Shown: one piece after another, positions 36,390 to 49,337 of the stretch | Layout: each line of letters begins with the position of its first letter | Numbering within the stretch: the stretch's first letter is position 1 | Source: Trueperaceae bacterium | GTDB taxonomy: Bacteria; Deinococcota; Deinococci; Deinococcales; Trueperaceae | DNA length: 64,000 bases | NCBI GenBank assembly: GCA_011389865.1 | Contig: JAABTL010000005.1 | Span: forward strand, 62,001-126,000 | Reading direction: 5' to 3' | Made by a program: the position numbers and the translations under genes | Notes under the pieces: generated by a model | Databases searched by the model: none | Told to the model about the DNA's origin: nothing | Seen by the model: the letters and a program-made list of their open reading frames with translations, nothing else

Positions 36390-38489
36390 ATGCTCAGCTC
36401 CCTGCTCTACCCCGCATCCGTCGCCGTCTTCGGCGCGTCCCGTACCCCGGGCAAGGTCGGCTACGAGGTCGTCGCCAACCTCAAGAAGGGCGGCTTCGGC
36501 GGCGCGATCGTGCCCGTCAACCCCACCGCGGACGAGATCCTCGGCCTGCCGTGCTTCCCCAACCTCAAGGCGTATGGCAAGCCCGTCGAGCTCGGCGTGG
36601 TCGCCGTGCCCACCAAGATGGTTCGCTCCGCCGTGGAGGACGCCATCCACGGGGGCGCCAAGGCGATCGTCGTCATCACCGCCGGCTTCAAGGAGGTCGA
36701 CGAAGAGGGCGCCGAGATGGAGCGCGAGATCGAGCGCCTGTGCACCGCGCGCGGCGTCAAGCTCGTCGGCCCCAACTGCCTCGGCGTGATCAACACCGAC
36801 CACGCGATGAACGCCTCCTTCGCCAGCCACATGCCGAAGGCGGGGGGCATCTCGGTGATCTCGCAGTCGGGCGCCCTGCTCACGGCGATCCTCGACCTCG
36901 CGGCGTCGCGCCACCTCGGCCTCGGCAAGCTCATCAGCATGGGCAACAAGGCGCAGCTGGACGAGACCGACTTCCTGACGGCGCTGGCGACGGACGAGCA
37001 GACCAAGGTCATCGTCGGCTACCTGGAGAGCATCGCCTCGGGCGACGACTTCATCCGTGCCGCCCAGCAGGCGACCAACCGCAAGCCGGTCATCGTGTTC
37101 AAGGCGGGCACGACCACGGCGGGCGTCAAGGCCGCGTCGTCGCACACGGGCAGCCTCGCGGGCGCCGACGTCGCCTACGGCGCGGCGTTCGTGCGCTCCG
37201 GGGTCATCCGCGCGGACACCTTCGAGTCGATGTTCGACTACGCGACCGCGTTCGCGATGCAACCGCTGCCCAAGGGCGACCGGGTCGCGATCATCACCAA
37301 CGCCGGCGGCCCCGGCATCATGGCGGCGGACGCCGTCGAGAACGCCGGGATGAAGGTCAGCCCCTTGGGCGGCGGGGCGGCCACCGCGCTGGCCTCCAAG
37401 CTGCCGGCTGCGGCCAGCGTCGGCAACCCGATCGACGTGCTGGGCGACGCCGACCCCGAGCGCTACGTCATGGCCGTCGACGCCGCACAGGACGACCCCG
37501 ACATCGACGCGATCATCGTGATCCTCACCCCGCAGGCGATGACCCGCCCCGCCGAGACGGCCCGCGCGGTCGCGGCCGCCTCCCGCGGCGAGAAGCCCGT
37601 CCTGGCCTCCTTCATGGGCGGGGCCGACGTCATGCCCGGCCGCGACGAGCTGGCCGCCGCCAACCTGCCCGACTACACCTCCCCCGAGCGGGCCGTCGCG
37701 GCCCTGCGGGCCATGGTCGACTACGCCACCTGGCTCGATCGACCGCCGCGGGTCATCACCCGCTTCGGCGTCAACCGGCGCCGCGTCGAACGCATCATCC
37801 GCCGCCACCTCAAGGTGGGTCAGCTGCAGGTGGGCGAGGCGCAGGCGAAGGCGATCCTGGACGCCTACGACTTCAACGTGCCGCCCGGCCAGCTGGCGAT
37901 GACGGTCGAGGAGGCCGTCGACGTCGCCGAGCGGATCGGCTACCCGGTCGCGATGAAGATCGCCTCCCCCGACGTCATCCACAAGTCGGACCTCGGGGGC
38001 GTCAAGCTGAACCTCGGTTCGCCCGACGCCGTGCGCGACGCGTTCGACCTGATGATGATGCGCATCCCGCAGCGCGTGCCGACGGCGCGCATCGAGGGCG
38101 TGTACCTGGAGTCGATGGTCGGCCGTGGCCGCGAGATCATCCTGGGCATGACGCGCGACCCGCAGTTCGGCCCGATGCTGATGTTCGGCCTCGGCGGCAT
38201 CTTCGTGGAGGTCATGAAGGACGTGACCTTCCACATCGCGCCGATCACCAAGGAGGAGTCGCTGCAGATGCTGCGCTCGACCAAGTCGTTCGCCCTGCTC
38301 AAGGGCGTCCGCGGGCAGGCGTCGGTCGACCTCGACGCCATCGCCGATGCCCTGCAGCGCATCAGCCAGCTCGTCACGGACTTCCCGCAGATCGTCGAGA
38401 TGGACATCAACCCCTTCATCGTGGGCACGGTGGGCAGCGAGTCGATCGCCGCCGACGCCCGCATCACGCTCCAGGAACCCGAGGCTTGA
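36390..38489 (+). CDS. ADP-forming acetate/acyl-CoA synthetase (fused alpha-beta)
   Basis: 'YPASVAVFGASRTPGKVGYEVVANL', 'VGPNCLGVIN', ATP-grasp 'GYPVAMKIASPDVIHKSDLGGVKLNL'. Confidence 0.93.
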   Translation: MLSSLLYPASVAVFGASRTPGKVGYEVVANLKKGGFGGAIVPVNPTADEILGLPCFPNLKAYGKPVELGVVAVPTKMVRSAVEDAIHGGAKAIVVITAGFKEVDEEGAEMEREIERLCTARGVKLVGPNCLGVINTDHAMNASFASHMPKAGGISVISQSGALLTAILDLAASRHLGLGKLISMGNKAQLDETDFLTALATDEQTKVIVGYLESIASGDDFIRAAQQATNRKPVIVFKAGTTTAGVKAASSHTGSLAGADVAYGAAFVRSGVIRADTFESMFDYATAFAMQPLPKGDRVAIITNAGGPGIMAADAVENAGMKVSPLGGGAATALASKLPAAASVGNPIDVLGDADPERYVMAVDAAQDDPDIDAIIVILTPQAMTRPAETARAVAAASRGEKPVLASFMGGADVMPGRDELAAANLPDYTSPERAVAALRAMVDYATWLDRPPRVITRFGVNRRRVERIIRRHLKVGQLQVGEAQAKAILDAYDFNVPPGQLAMTVEEAVDVAERIGYPVAMKIASPDVIHKSDLGGVKLNLGSPDAVRDAFDLMMMRIPQRVPTARIEGVYLESMVGRGREIILGMTRDPQFGPMLMFGLGGIFVEVMKDVTFHIAPITKEESLQMLRSTKSFALLKGVRGQASVDLDAIADALQRISQLVTDFPQIVEMDINPFIVGTVGSESIAADARITLQEPEA

Positions 38490-38492
38490 GGC

Positions 38493-40373
38493 ATGGCAGC
38501 GATGCGTCTGAACTGGGTCGACCCCGATTGGCAGGAGACCTACGCGGAGCAGATCGAGACGCCGGAGAAGGCGGTCCGCCGCATCCGACCCGGCGATCGC
38601 GTGTTCGTCGGCACCGGCTGCGGACAGCCGCTGCGGCTGGTGCGCGCCCTCGTCGGGCGGGCCGACGAGCTGGCCGACGTGGAGATCGTCCACCTGTTGA
38701 CCTTCGGTGACGCCCCCTACGCCACCAAGGAGATGTCGTCGACCTTCCGCATCAACAGCTTCTTCATCGGCGAGAACGTCCGCGACCTCATCCAGCAGGG
38801 CATCGGGGCGTACACGCCGATCTTTCTCTCCGACGTGCCACGCCTGTTCAGCAGCGGCCGCCTGCCGCTCGACGCGGCGCTCATCCACGTCACCCCGCCG
38901 GACGCCAACGGCTACTGCAGCCTCGGCATCTCGGTCGACATCGTCAAGTCGGCGGCCGAGAACGCCTCGCTGGTGATCGCGCAGGTCAACCCGCGCATGC
39001 CGCGCACGCTCGGCAACGCGCGCATCCACGTACACGACATCGACGTGCTCGTGCCGGTCGAGGAGGAACTCGTCGAGTACGCGACCCCGCCGCTGAACGA
39101 GACCACCGACCGCATCGGCAGGATCGTCGCCAGCCTGGTGGACGACGGCTCGACCGTCGAGTTCGGCATCGGCAAGATCCCGCAGGCCATCGTGGCGCAC
39201 CTCAAGGACAAGCGCGACCTCGGCATCCACACCGAGATGGTCAGCGACTCGGTGATCGAGCTCATCGAGTCGGGCGTGGTGACCGGGCGCCGCAAGTCGG
39301 TCGACCGCGGCAAGGTCGTCACCACCTTCTGCGTCGGCTCACGCAAGCTGTACGACTTCGTCGACAACAACGAGGCCTTCGCCTTCCACCCCACCGAGTA
39401 CGTCAACGACCCCTTCGTCATCGGCCGGCAGAACCGTCCGGTGGCGATCAACACCGCGCTCGAGGTCGACCTCACGGGTCAGGTCGGGGCCGACTCGCTC
39501 GCCGGCGCCTTCTACTCGGGCATCGGCGGCCAGGTCGACTTCAACCGCGGCGCCGCGCACGCCGACGACGGCAAGGCGATCATCGCCCTCCCCTCGACCG
39601 CCAAGGGCGGCGAGGTGTCGCGCATCGTGACGCGCCTCTCGGCCGGCGCCGGCGTCGTGACCACGCGCGGCGACGTGCACTACGTGGTGACCGAGTACGG
39701 CGTGGCCTACCTCCACGGGAAGAGCGTGGAAGAGCGCGCCATCGCCCTCATCGCGATCGCCCACCCCGATTTCCGCGCGCGCCTGCTGAAGGAGGCGGTC
39801 GACGCACGCTTCCTCCACCCCGAGTTCGCGCGCGTCGAGGGCAAGCTCGTCGTCGGCCCCACCGAGCTGCGGACGACGCGTTTGCTCGGCGATGGCACGC
39901 AGGTCACCTTCCGGCCGATCCACCCGACCGACGAGCCCCGCATCACCGACCTGTTCTACGCGCTGTCGCAGGAGACGATCTACTACCGGTACATGTCGCG
40001 CTCCAAGACGGTGCCGCGCTCCGAGATCCAGGACTTCGTGTTCATCGACCACCGCAGCGAGCTCGCCATCGTCTGCACGGTGCCGGAGGCGCACGGCGAG
40101 GACATCATCGCCGTCGGCCGCTACTACCTCGACGAGAAGACGAACATGGCCGAGGTGGCGTTCGTGGTGCGCGACGACTGGCAGAACAAGGGCATCGGCA
40201 CGGAGCTGCTGCGCTACCTGACGCAGATCGCCATCCGCAACGGCATCCGCGGCTTCACGGCCGAGGTCCTGCGCGCCAACCGCGCCATGCAGCGGGTCTT
40301 CCACAAGGTCGACCACCAGGTGACCAGCCACCCGCAGGACGACGTCTACAGCTTCGTCATCGAGTTCCAGTGA
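38493..40373 (+). CDS. Acetyl-CoA hydrolase/transferase fused to C-terminal GNAT domain
   Basis: CoA-transferase '[12 protein letters not shown]...[19 protein letters not shown]'; GNAT '[49 protein letters not shown]'. Confidence 0.9.
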   Translation: MAAMRLNWVDPDWQETYAEQIETPEKAVRRIRPGDRVFVGTGCGQPLRLVRALVGRADELADVEIVHLLTFGDAPYATKEMSSTFRINSFFIGENVRDLIQQGIGAYTPIFLSDVPRLFSSGRLPLDAALIHVTPPDANGYCSLGISVDIVKSAAENASLVIAQVNPRMPRTLGNARIHVHDIDVLVPVEEELVEYATPPLNETTDRIGRIVASLVDDGSTVEFGIGKIPQAIVAHLKDKRDLGIHTEMVSDSVIELIESGVVTGRRKSVDRGKVVTTFCVGSRKLYDFVDNNEAFAFHPTEYVNDPFVIGRQNRPVAINTALEVDLTGQVGADSLAGAFYSGIGGQVDFNRGAAHADDGKAIIALPSTAKGGEVSRIVTRLSAGAGVVTTRGDVHYVVTEYGVAYLHGKSVEERAIALIAIAHPDFRARLLKEAVDARFLHPEFARVEGKLVVGPTELRTTRLLGDGTQVTFRPIHPTDEPRITDLFYALSQETIYYRYMSRSKTVPRSEIQDFVFIDHRSELAIVCTVPEAHGEDIIAVGRYYLDEKTNMAEVAFVVRDDWQNKGIGTELLRYLTQIAIRNGIRGFTAEVLRANRAMQRVFHKVDHQVTSHPQDDVYSFVIEFQ

Positions 40374-40451
40374 ACGGTTGGGGCCGCGCTCCGGCGAACG
40401 TCCGGGGCCCCTCCGGCGTGGCCGGGCGGGTCCCTACGGCCCATCGCCGGG

Positions 40452-40832
40452 TCAGGACGACTCGGGCATGCCGGACGAGTGGTGTTCCACGATCCACCAG
40501 CGCCCGTCCACCCGCCGGTACACGAAGGTGAAGCGGGCGTGGGCCTCGCGCTCTGCGCCGGCGCCGAAGGCGAAGGCGTAGATCCCCGAGTGCACCGCGA
40601 CGTCGCCGTAGGCGCGCGCGTGCCCCTCGACGACGCTCGCCCTGGGGCGCCGCTGGAGGAAGTGGGCGAAGTAGTCGCGGCGCCCCTCCTCCGTGGTGCG
40701 GACCCTGTCCGAGAAGGTCGGCAACAGCACCGCGTCGGGCGCGTAGAGCGCGACCACCTCGTCGGCGTCGCCGGTCCGTAGCGCGGCGTCCCAGGCGGCG
40801 AAGAGGTCGCGGATGTCGTCCTGGTCGGACAT
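40452..40832 (-). CDS. SgcJ/EcaC-type SnoaL-like protein
   Basis: '[37 protein letters not shown]...[17 protein letters not shown]'. Confidence 0.82.
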   Translation of the reverse strand: MSDQDDIRDLFAAWDAALRTGDADEVVALYAPDAVLLPTFSDRVRTTEEGRRDYFAHFLQRRPRASVVEGHARAYGDVAVHSGIYAFAFGAGAEREAHARFTFVYRRVDGRWWIVEHHSSGMPESS

Positions 40833-40889
40833 GGGGTCGTCGTCTCCTGGGTGGGGGGCGGCCCGAGCGGCCGCCCCCCATGCCGATGC

Positions 40890-43130
<2,241 letters not shown>

Positions 43131-43143
43131 GGGCGAGGCTCCT

Positions 43144-44985
43144 TCAGTCGAGCATGTAGGCGATGTCGTCCCATGGGTGCCGGTACAGGCCCTGCTTGAG
43201 ACGCTTCTGGTCGAGGTGGTGGCCGATGAGGCCGATCGTCCGGCCGAGCACGAACAGCCCGTTGAGCGCGCCGAGGGCGACGTACTGGTCCGCCTCCTCG
43301 CGCGGCATCTCCGAGCGGAGCATGTCGGCGAAGGCGATTCCGATGGCGCCGTCGACGTTGAGGATCAGGTTGTTGCGCTTGGCCGTGGTGATCTTCTCCA
43401 CCTCCAGAGCGTACGTCAGGAGCGCGGACGACCCGAAGTGCTCGAGCGCGTACGCCTTGATGATGCTGACGCGCAGGTCCGGATTGTGCACGCTCTTGAC
43501 CCGGTGGCCGATGCCCTGGATGTTGACGCCCTTGCGCTTCATCTCGTCGACGAACTGCTGCGGCGTGAGGCCGCGGTCGTAGGCGTCGGAGAACATCTGG
43601 GCCGCGCCGTCCACCGCGCCGCCGAAGCGCGGGCCGATGGTGAGCATGCCGCTGACGATCGACGACACCAGGTCCTTGCCGGCGCGGGTGGCGACGATCG
43701 TGTTGTGGGCGCCGGACACGGCCGGGCCGTGGTCGGCGGTCACCATCAGCGCCATCTCGATGAACTTGGTGGCGTAGGCGGGCAGCAGGCGCTTGAACCA
43801 CAGCACGCTCAGGACGCCGCCGACGCCGAGCTCGCGCTCGAAGACCTGCGTGATCGGCAGGTCGCCGTACATCAGCTCCTCGCCGCGGTCGTCGGAGATC
43901 GTGCTGATGAAGCTGGCCGGCTTGCGGATGACGCCTTCCTTGACGGCCTTGGCGTAGTCGAGCGGGATCGACGGCGCCTCGGGCTCGGGCGCGGGCGTGA
44001 TGACGCCGTCGGCCACCAGCCGCTGGTAGGTCTCGCGGATCTTGTCGCCGTAGTCGTCGTAGGAGTCGGGCACGATCGCGCCGGCGGCGCGCAGGGCGGC
44101 GTTCTTGGCGTCGGCGCTCTCGCGGTCGCCGCTGACCTTGGCGCCGGCGTGGCCGAACTGCACCTCGGTCTTGAAGGCCTTGGCGCAGGTGCCCGTCACC
44201 CACATGACCAACGGCTTGGTGATGCGCCCCTGCTCGAGGGCCTCGACGACGTCGTACTCGCCGGCGCCCCCGAGCTCGCCGAGGCAGACGAGCAGCTTCA
44301 CCTCGGGGATCTGCTCGAAGCGCAGCAGGTGGTCGAGCAGCGTCGAGCCGGCGAAGGCGTCGCCCCCGATGGCGATGCCCTCGTAGAGCCCATCGGTGTT
44401 CATCGCGATCGTGTAGTAGGCCTCGTTGCTCAGGCCGCCGGACTTGGAGACGAAGCCGACGGAACCGGGGCGATGCAGCTTCGACTCGACGATGTTCTCG
44501 ATCGTCCCGCCGGTGTTGCCGATCTTGAAGCAGCCGGCCTTGATGCCGCCGACGGTGGCGGGGCCGATGATCGTCTTGCCGAGCTCGCGCGCCTTGGCGG
44601 CCATCAGCTTCGAGCGGCGCTCGGGCACGCCCTCGGCGATGACGACCACGGTGCGGATCTGGGGCAGGTCGAGCGCCTCCATCGTCGACGCGGCGGCCGA
44701 GCGGAACGACGCGAAGTTGATCATGACGTCGACGCCCGGGTGCTGCTGCGCCGCGCGCTCGAGCTGGCGGTAGACGGGGATGAGCACCTCGCGGCGGCCG
44801 AAGAACACCTTGGCGAAGCCGTCGCTGCCCGTCGGGTTGACGATCGCGGCGACCGAGGGCGTGCTGCGCCCCGACACGTAGTCGAAGTCGAGCATGCGCT
44901 GCGTGGCGACCGTCTGGTTGTTGTAGATGAACGCCTGGGTCGTGGCGTCGAACAGTTCGTACGGGTTCTCCTTCACCAGCGCCAT
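43144..44985 (-). CDS. aclA: ATP-citrate lyase large subunit (CoA-binding/ligase plus citrate-synthase-like domain)
   Basis: Resembles C-terminal part of ACLY: '[23 protein letters not shown]', '[29 protein letters not shown]', '[26 protein letters not shown]', '[31 protein letters not shown]'. Confidence 0.93.
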   Translation of the reverse strand: MALVKENPYELFDATTQAFIYNNQTVATQRMLDFDYVSGRSTPSVAAIVNPTGSDGFAKVFFGRREVLIPVYRQLERAAQQHPGVDVMINFASFRSAAASTMEALDLPQIRTVVVIAEGVPERRSKLMAAKARELGKTIIGPATVGGIKAGCFKIGNTGGTIENIVESKLHRPGSVGFVSKSGGLSNEAYYTIAMNTDGLYEGIAIGGDAFAGSTLLDHLLRFEQIPEVKLLVCLGELGGAGEYDVVEALEQGRITKPLVMWVTGTCAKAFKTEVQFGHAGAKVSGDRESADAKNAALRAAGAIVPDSYDDYGDKIRETYQRLVADGVITPAPEPEAPSIPLDYAKAVKEGVIRKPASFISTISDDRGEELMYGDLPITQVFERELGVGGVLSVLWFKRLLPAYATKFIEMALMVTADHGPAVSGAHNTIVATRAGKDLVSSIVSGMLTIGPRFGGAVDGAAQMFSDAYDRGLTPQQFVDEMKRKGVNIQGIGHRVKSVHNPDLRVSIIKAYALEHFGSSALLTYALEVEKITTAKRNNLILNVDGAIGIAFADMLRSEMPREEADQYVALGALNGLFVLGRTIGLIGHHLDQKRLKQGLYRHPWDDIAYMLD

Positions 44986-44988
44986 CGC

Positions 44989-46299
44989 TTACCCCGCCTT
45001 CAACGCGATCGAGACGATCTTGGTCATGTGGGTCTCGGGGCCGTACACCTCGATCGGCACCCCGAGCTCCTCGCCGAGCTGGCGCATCATCCGCAGACCC
45101 TCCCGGTAGTTCGGGCCGCCGCGGCGCACGTAGACGCGCACGCCGTACTCCTGGAGGCGCGCCTGGTACTCGCGCAGCGCGCGGATGATGCCCTTGAAGG
45201 TCTTGGCGACGTCGGTGAAGTTGGCGATCCCGCCGCCGATCAGCAGGACCTTGCCGTCCGGGTGCTGGCTGCGGGTCATGAGGTCGAGGATCGTCCTGGC
45301 ATAGAGGTAGGTGAACTCCTCGCTGGGGTCGCCGGAGTACTCGCCGTAGTTGGCCATCTCGTCCATGAAGCCGAGGTCGGTGATCGTGTCGGCGAAGATC
45401 ACCGAGGCGCCGCCGCCGGCGACCATCGTCCACACGCGCCCCTCGGGGTTGAGGACCGTCAGCTTGAGCGAGGCGCCGGTCTTGGCGTCGAGCGCCTCGA
45501 TGTACGCCTCCTCGGGGCTGGGCTCGCGGCCGAACGGGGTCGGGAACTCGAGGTCGCCCCACTTGCTGGCGCTCTCGAAGTCCGCGGTGCTGTCGAGCTT
45601 GGCGGCGAGGTCGAGCGGGGTCACCTTGCCGCCGGCGACGACGAGCGGGTTGATCTCGAGGTAGGCGAAGTTCATGTCGACGTAGAGCTTGAAGAGCGCC
45701 TCGATGAAGCCGGCGGTGCACGCGCGCTTGCCCTGCGGCGTGTCGACGAGCAGCGCCCGCGCGATGTGGGCGCGGGTCGGGGTCTCGCCGATGGGGACTT
45801 GCATGCGGGCGGCCTTGGCGTCGACGTCGCCGACGTCGACGCCGCCCTGGTGGCAGTAGAGGATCTCGTCCCCGTCGCGGTTCGACACGATGGCGAGGTA
45901 GCACTCGTCGGCGGGGTCGTGGGTCTTGTGGGGCTCGACCAGGAAGTGGCGCAGGTAGCCGGTCGTGCCCGCGTCGAGCGGGCGTCCGGCGTCGTCGAAG
46001 CGACCATGGATGGTGACGGGCCCGCGCGTCTTCTCGTCGATCCAGGCGATCGCCTGGTCGACGGTCGCCCCCGTGAGGATGAGGCCGTTCTTGCCGCGCC
46101 GCTTGATCAGTTGGTCGGGCTTGACGACCAGCGGTACCTGCGACAGCCACGGGTGCTCGGCGCGCAGGGCGGCGAGCTCGCCGCCCGAGCTCACGCTGAG
46201 GAAGCGGTCCTCCAACTCACACATGGCATCCCCGTAGTCGTACAGCCGGGTCGCCAGTATGTGCATCCCGTCGGCTTCTCGGATCGCTTTCTGTGCCAT
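44989..46299 (-). CDS. aclB: ATP-citrate lyase small subunit (ATP-grasp plus citrate-binding)
   Basis: 'LVVKPDQLIKRRGKNGLI', 'GGVDVGDVDAKAARMQV', 'YLEINPLVV', 'KLTVLNPEGRVWTMVAGGGASVIFADTITDLG', 'VRRGGPNYREGLRMM'. Confidence 0.93.
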   Translation of the reverse strand: MAQKAIREADGMHILATRLYDYGDAMCELEDRFLSVSSGGELAALRAEHPWLSQVPLVVKPDQLIKRRGKNGLILTGATVDQAIAWIDEKTRGPVTIHGRFDDAGRPLDAGTTGYLRHFLVEPHKTHDPADECYLAIVSNRDGDEILYCHQGGVDVGDVDAKAARMQVPIGETPTRAHIARALLVDTPQGKRACTAGFIEALFKLYVDMNFAYLEINPLVVAGGKVTPLDLAAKLDSTADFESASKWGDLEFPTPFGREPSPEEAYIEALDAKTGASLKLTVLNPEGRVWTMVAGGGASVIFADTITDLGFMDEMANYGEYSGDPSEEFTYLYARTILDLMTRSQHPDGKVLLIGGGIANFTDVAKTFKGIIRALREYQARLQEYGVRVYVRRGGPNYREGLRMMRQLGEELGVPIEVYGPETHMTKIVSIALKAG

Positions 46300-46419
46300 C
46301 CCATGGACCTCCTTCGGCCCGGTCGGGCCGCCCTACTCATCGTTTGCACACCTGGAGTCAGGATAAGGGGTCGCCGTCGGGACATCCTTCACGGGAGCGT
46401 CTGGGGCGCGCCCGCGGCG

Positions 46420-47544
46420 TCAGTCGATCACCAGCAGGTCGCGGAAGCCCGTCGTCAGCGGCTCACCGCCGTCCGGCCGCACGACCACGACGTCCTCGAC
46501 GCGTGCCGAGAAGGTGTCGAAGCGCGTGATGCTCGGCTCGACCGTGAACAGCATGCCCTCCCGCAGCGGCGTGTCGTCACCCGCCGTCAGGAACGGCGGC
46601 TCGTGGACGTCGAGGCCGATGGCGTGACCGAGGCGGTGGCGGAACGCCTCGCCGTGGCCCGCCTCCGCGATCACCGCGCGCGCCGCCCGGTCGGCGTCGG
46701 CCGCCGTCGCGCGCCCGGCGCGCAGCGCGGCGATGCCGGCCGCCTGGGACGCCATCACCAGGCCGAACGCCTCCAGGTAGCTCGCTTCGGGCTCGCCGAA
46801 GAACACGGTGCGTCCGAAGTCGTAGCAGTAGCCATCGAGGATCGCACCGAAGTCGAACAGGATCGACACCGGCGGCGTCAGCTCACGCCTCCAGGTGACC
46901 TCGCGCTGGCCGAAGAGCAGCGGGTGGTGCGGCCCGGAGGTGTAGAGCGAGGTCGTGAACGAGGGCCCCAGCGAGCCGTGGCGGCGCAGCTGGTGGTCGA
47001 CCTCGGTGACGACGTCGAGCTCGGTCATCCCGTGCTCGAGCCGCGCCAGGACGTCGGCGAAGGCCGCCTCGGTGACCTGGCCGGCCCGACGCATGACCTC
47101 GATCTCCTCGCCGGACTTGACGACCCGCAGCGGGCGTAGGAGGTCGGAGGCCGACAGGAAGGACGCGTCGGGCAGCAGCGCCTGCAGGGCGCTGACGGTC
47201 GAGCCGTGGGTGGCGTCGCCGATCGCGATGCGCGGTCGCTGCGGCAGCCCGAACGCCTGCAGGAAGCCGCGCACCATCGCCGCGGGGTCGTCGTGGTCCT
47301 GCAGCACGTGCAGTTGGACGTCGTCCGTGCCCGCGACGCCGCCGAACTCCGCCGTCATGCGCGGCAGGGCCAGCAGAGGCATCCCGCTGGGCGGGAACCA
47401 GCCGCCCTCGAGCCAGGCGCCCGGGTGCAGCACCGACCCGAAGTTGGGGATGTCGCGCGGCACGCCCGTGAGGTACTGCAGGTCGGCCGAGCGGGGGAAG
47501 AACGCCAGGTCCGCCGCCCCCGCCAAGCGCTCCTGGAAGGCCAT
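46420..47544 (-). CDS. M24-family Xaa-Pro peptidase
   Basis: 'HRLGHAIGLDVHEPPFLTAGDDTPLREGMLFTVEPSI'; ATG 47544, alternative upstream starts possible. Confidence 0.88.
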   Translation of the reverse strand: MAFQERLAGAADLAFFPRSADLQYLTGVPRDIPNFGSVLHPGAWLEGGWFPPSGMPLLALPRMTAEFGGVAGTDDVQLHVLQDHDDPAAMVRGFLQAFGLPQRPRIAIGDATHGSTVSALQALLPDASFLSASDLLRPLRVVKSGEEIEVMRRAGQVTEAAFADVLARLEHGMTELDVVTEVDHQLRRHGSLGPSFTTSLYTSGPHHPLLFGQREVTWRRELTPPVSILFDFGAILDGYCYDFGRTVFFGEPEASYLEAFGLVMASQAAGIAALRAGRATAADADRAARAVIAEAGHGEAFRHRLGHAIGLDVHEPPFLTAGDDTPLREGMLFTVEPSITRFDTFSARVEDVVVVRPDGGEPLTTGFRDLLVID

Positions 47545-47669
47545 CCGTCGCTGCTCGTACGTCAAGGGAACCCACCACCGTTTCGTGCTATCTTCACTGC
47601 TGCACGCGTAAGTATACGTTCGCCGTGCCCGTCCCCGCTCGCCGACGCCAGGACCCGAGGAGAACCGAG

Positions 47670-49262
47670 ATGAACCTGAAGCCCGCCGCATCCACGCGCG
47701 CCATCGGGGCGCTGTTCCTGGGGGCCGTCCTCGTGCTGGCCCTCGTGGGCACGAGCCACGCCCAGGAGACCATCGTCATCGGCCACGCGGAGATCACCGA
47801 GGCCTACGATCCCGCGCACGCCTTCAACCCGACCAGCGGCATGGTCAACCGCATCGCGTACGACACCCTGGTCACCTTCCCCGACGCCGACGCCAGCGCG
47901 ATCGAGCCGCTGCTCGCGACCTCGTGGACGATCTCCGACGACGGCCTGACCTACACCTTCACGCTGCGCGAGGGCGTCACCTTCGTCGACGGCAGCCCCC
48001 TGACCGCCGAGGACGTGGTGTTCTCGTTCGAGCGCCTGAAGAACGTCCAGGCCCAGCCGTCGTTCCTGGCCGACCCGATCGCCTCGCTCGAGGCCATCGA
48101 TGCCGGCACCGTGGCCATCACGCTGACCGCCGTGCGGCCCTCGTTCCTCGCCGAGCTCGCCAACACGGCCTTCTCCGTGACCCACGCCGCCACCGTCCGC
48201 GCGAACGGCGGCACCGACGCCGCGGACGCCGCCGAGAGCGACGCGGCCCAGGCGTACCTCAACCAGACCTCCGCCGGTACCGGCCCCTACGTCCTGGAGA
48301 GCTGGTCGCCGCAGGACCGGACCGTCCTGGTCCGCAACCCCGACTACTGGGGCGAGGCCCCCTTCTTCGATCGCGTCATCATCGTCAACATCCCCGAGGC
48401 GGCCACCCAGCGCGTGGCGCTGGTGGCCGGCAACGTCGACCTGGCGACGGACCTCACCCCCGACCAGGTGGTCGCGCTCGAGGGTGAAGACGACATCGGC
48501 ATCTACCTCGGCCCCGGCCGCTGGACCCACTTCCTGCTCATGAACCGCGACCCCGAGGTCGGCGGCCCGATGGCCGACCCGCTCGTCGCGCAGGCCGTGC
48601 GGCTCGCGCTCGACTACCAGGGCTACCGCGACCTGTGGGCCGGCAGCGTCACGCCGGGCAGCAACATGTGGGTCGGCCTGGCCGGCGCCTACGGCCAGGA
48701 TCAGGCGCTGGAACGCGACCTCGACCGCGCCCGCGCCCTGATGGCCGAGGCCGGCTACGCCGACGGCTTCGAGGTCACCATGCACTACGCGGACCTCACC
48801 TGGGCCGGCGTCAGCCTCAGCACCAACGCGCAGAAGATCCAGGCGGACCTCGCCGACATCGGCATCACCGTGCGCCTGCTGCCCAGCGAGGTGCAGGTGG
48901 CGCTCGAGGGCTACCGCAACGGCACCCAGGGCTTCGGCTACTGGTTCTGGGGCCCCGACAAGCTCGACCCCGTCGACTTCCTCGAGTTCCTGCCCGGCGG
49001 TAAGGTCGCCGGTGAGCGCGCCCGCTGGATGCCGGAGATGATCGACGAGGCGACCCGCGCCCTGATCGCGCGGGCCGGCGTGGAGACCGACGCCGACGAG
49101 CGGATGGCGATCTTCTCGCAGCTGCAGGACTACGCCCAGCAGGACAGCGCCTTCGCGCCGTTCAGCGTGCCGGCCGTCCAGACGGCCTTCCGCGCCGACA
49201 TCGAGGGCTACGTCTGGCACCCTCAGTGGGGCCTCGACATCGCCCTGCTGAGCAGGAAGTAA
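47670..49262 (+). CDS. Peptide/nickel ABC transporter substrate-binding protein (family 5)
   Basis: Signal peptide; 'LATSWTISDDGLTYTFTLREGVTFVDGSPLTAEDVVFSFERL'. Confidence 0.94.
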   Translation: MNLKPAASTRAIGALFLGAVLVLALVGTSHAQETIVIGHAEITEAYDPAHAFNPTSGMVNRIAYDTLVTFPDADASAIEPLLATSWTISDDGLTYTFTLREGVTFVDGSPLTAEDVVFSFERLKNVQAQPSFLADPIASLEAIDAGTVAITLTAVRPSFLAELANTAFSVTHAATVRANGGTDAADAAESDAAQAYLNQTSAGTGPYVLESWSPQDRTVLVRNPDYWGEAPFFDRVIIVNIPEAATQRVALVAGNVDLATDLTPDQVVALEGEDDIGIYLGPGRWTHFLLMNRDPEVGGPMADPLVAQAVRLALDYQGYRDLWAGSVTPGSNMWVGLAGAYGQDQALERDLDRARALMAEAGYADGFEVTMHYADLTWAGVSLSTNAQKIQADLADIGITVRLLPSEVQVALEGYRNGTQGFGYWFWGPDKLDPVDFLEFLPGGKVAGERARWMPEMIDEATRALIARAGVETDADERMAIFSQLQDYAQQDSAFAPFSVPAVQTAFRADIEGYVWHPQWGLDIALLSRK

Positions 49263-49283
49263 GGCCCCGAAGATTAGCGACCG

Positions 49284-49312
49284 GGGGGCGGGCCACGGGC
49301 CCGCTCCCCCCT
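49284..49312 (+). terminator. Stem-loop between SBP and permease genes
   Basis: GGGGGGCGGGCC-ACG-GGCCCG-(CT)-CCCCCC, 12 bp with 2-nt bulge. Confidence 0.6.
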
Positions 49313-49337
49313 CCCGCGTCCCCACGACGGATCCCCG

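Noticed and set aside
34925-38710. 1261-aa plus-strand ORF
   Set aside because: High-GC shadow frame overlapping acuC (antisense) and the ADP-forming synthetase (out of frame); R/A/G/H-rich translation without domain features.
36219-39230. 1003-aa minus-strand ORF
   Set aside because: Antisense shadow of the synthetase and CoA-transferase genes; H/D/V/R-rich pattern typical of such frames.
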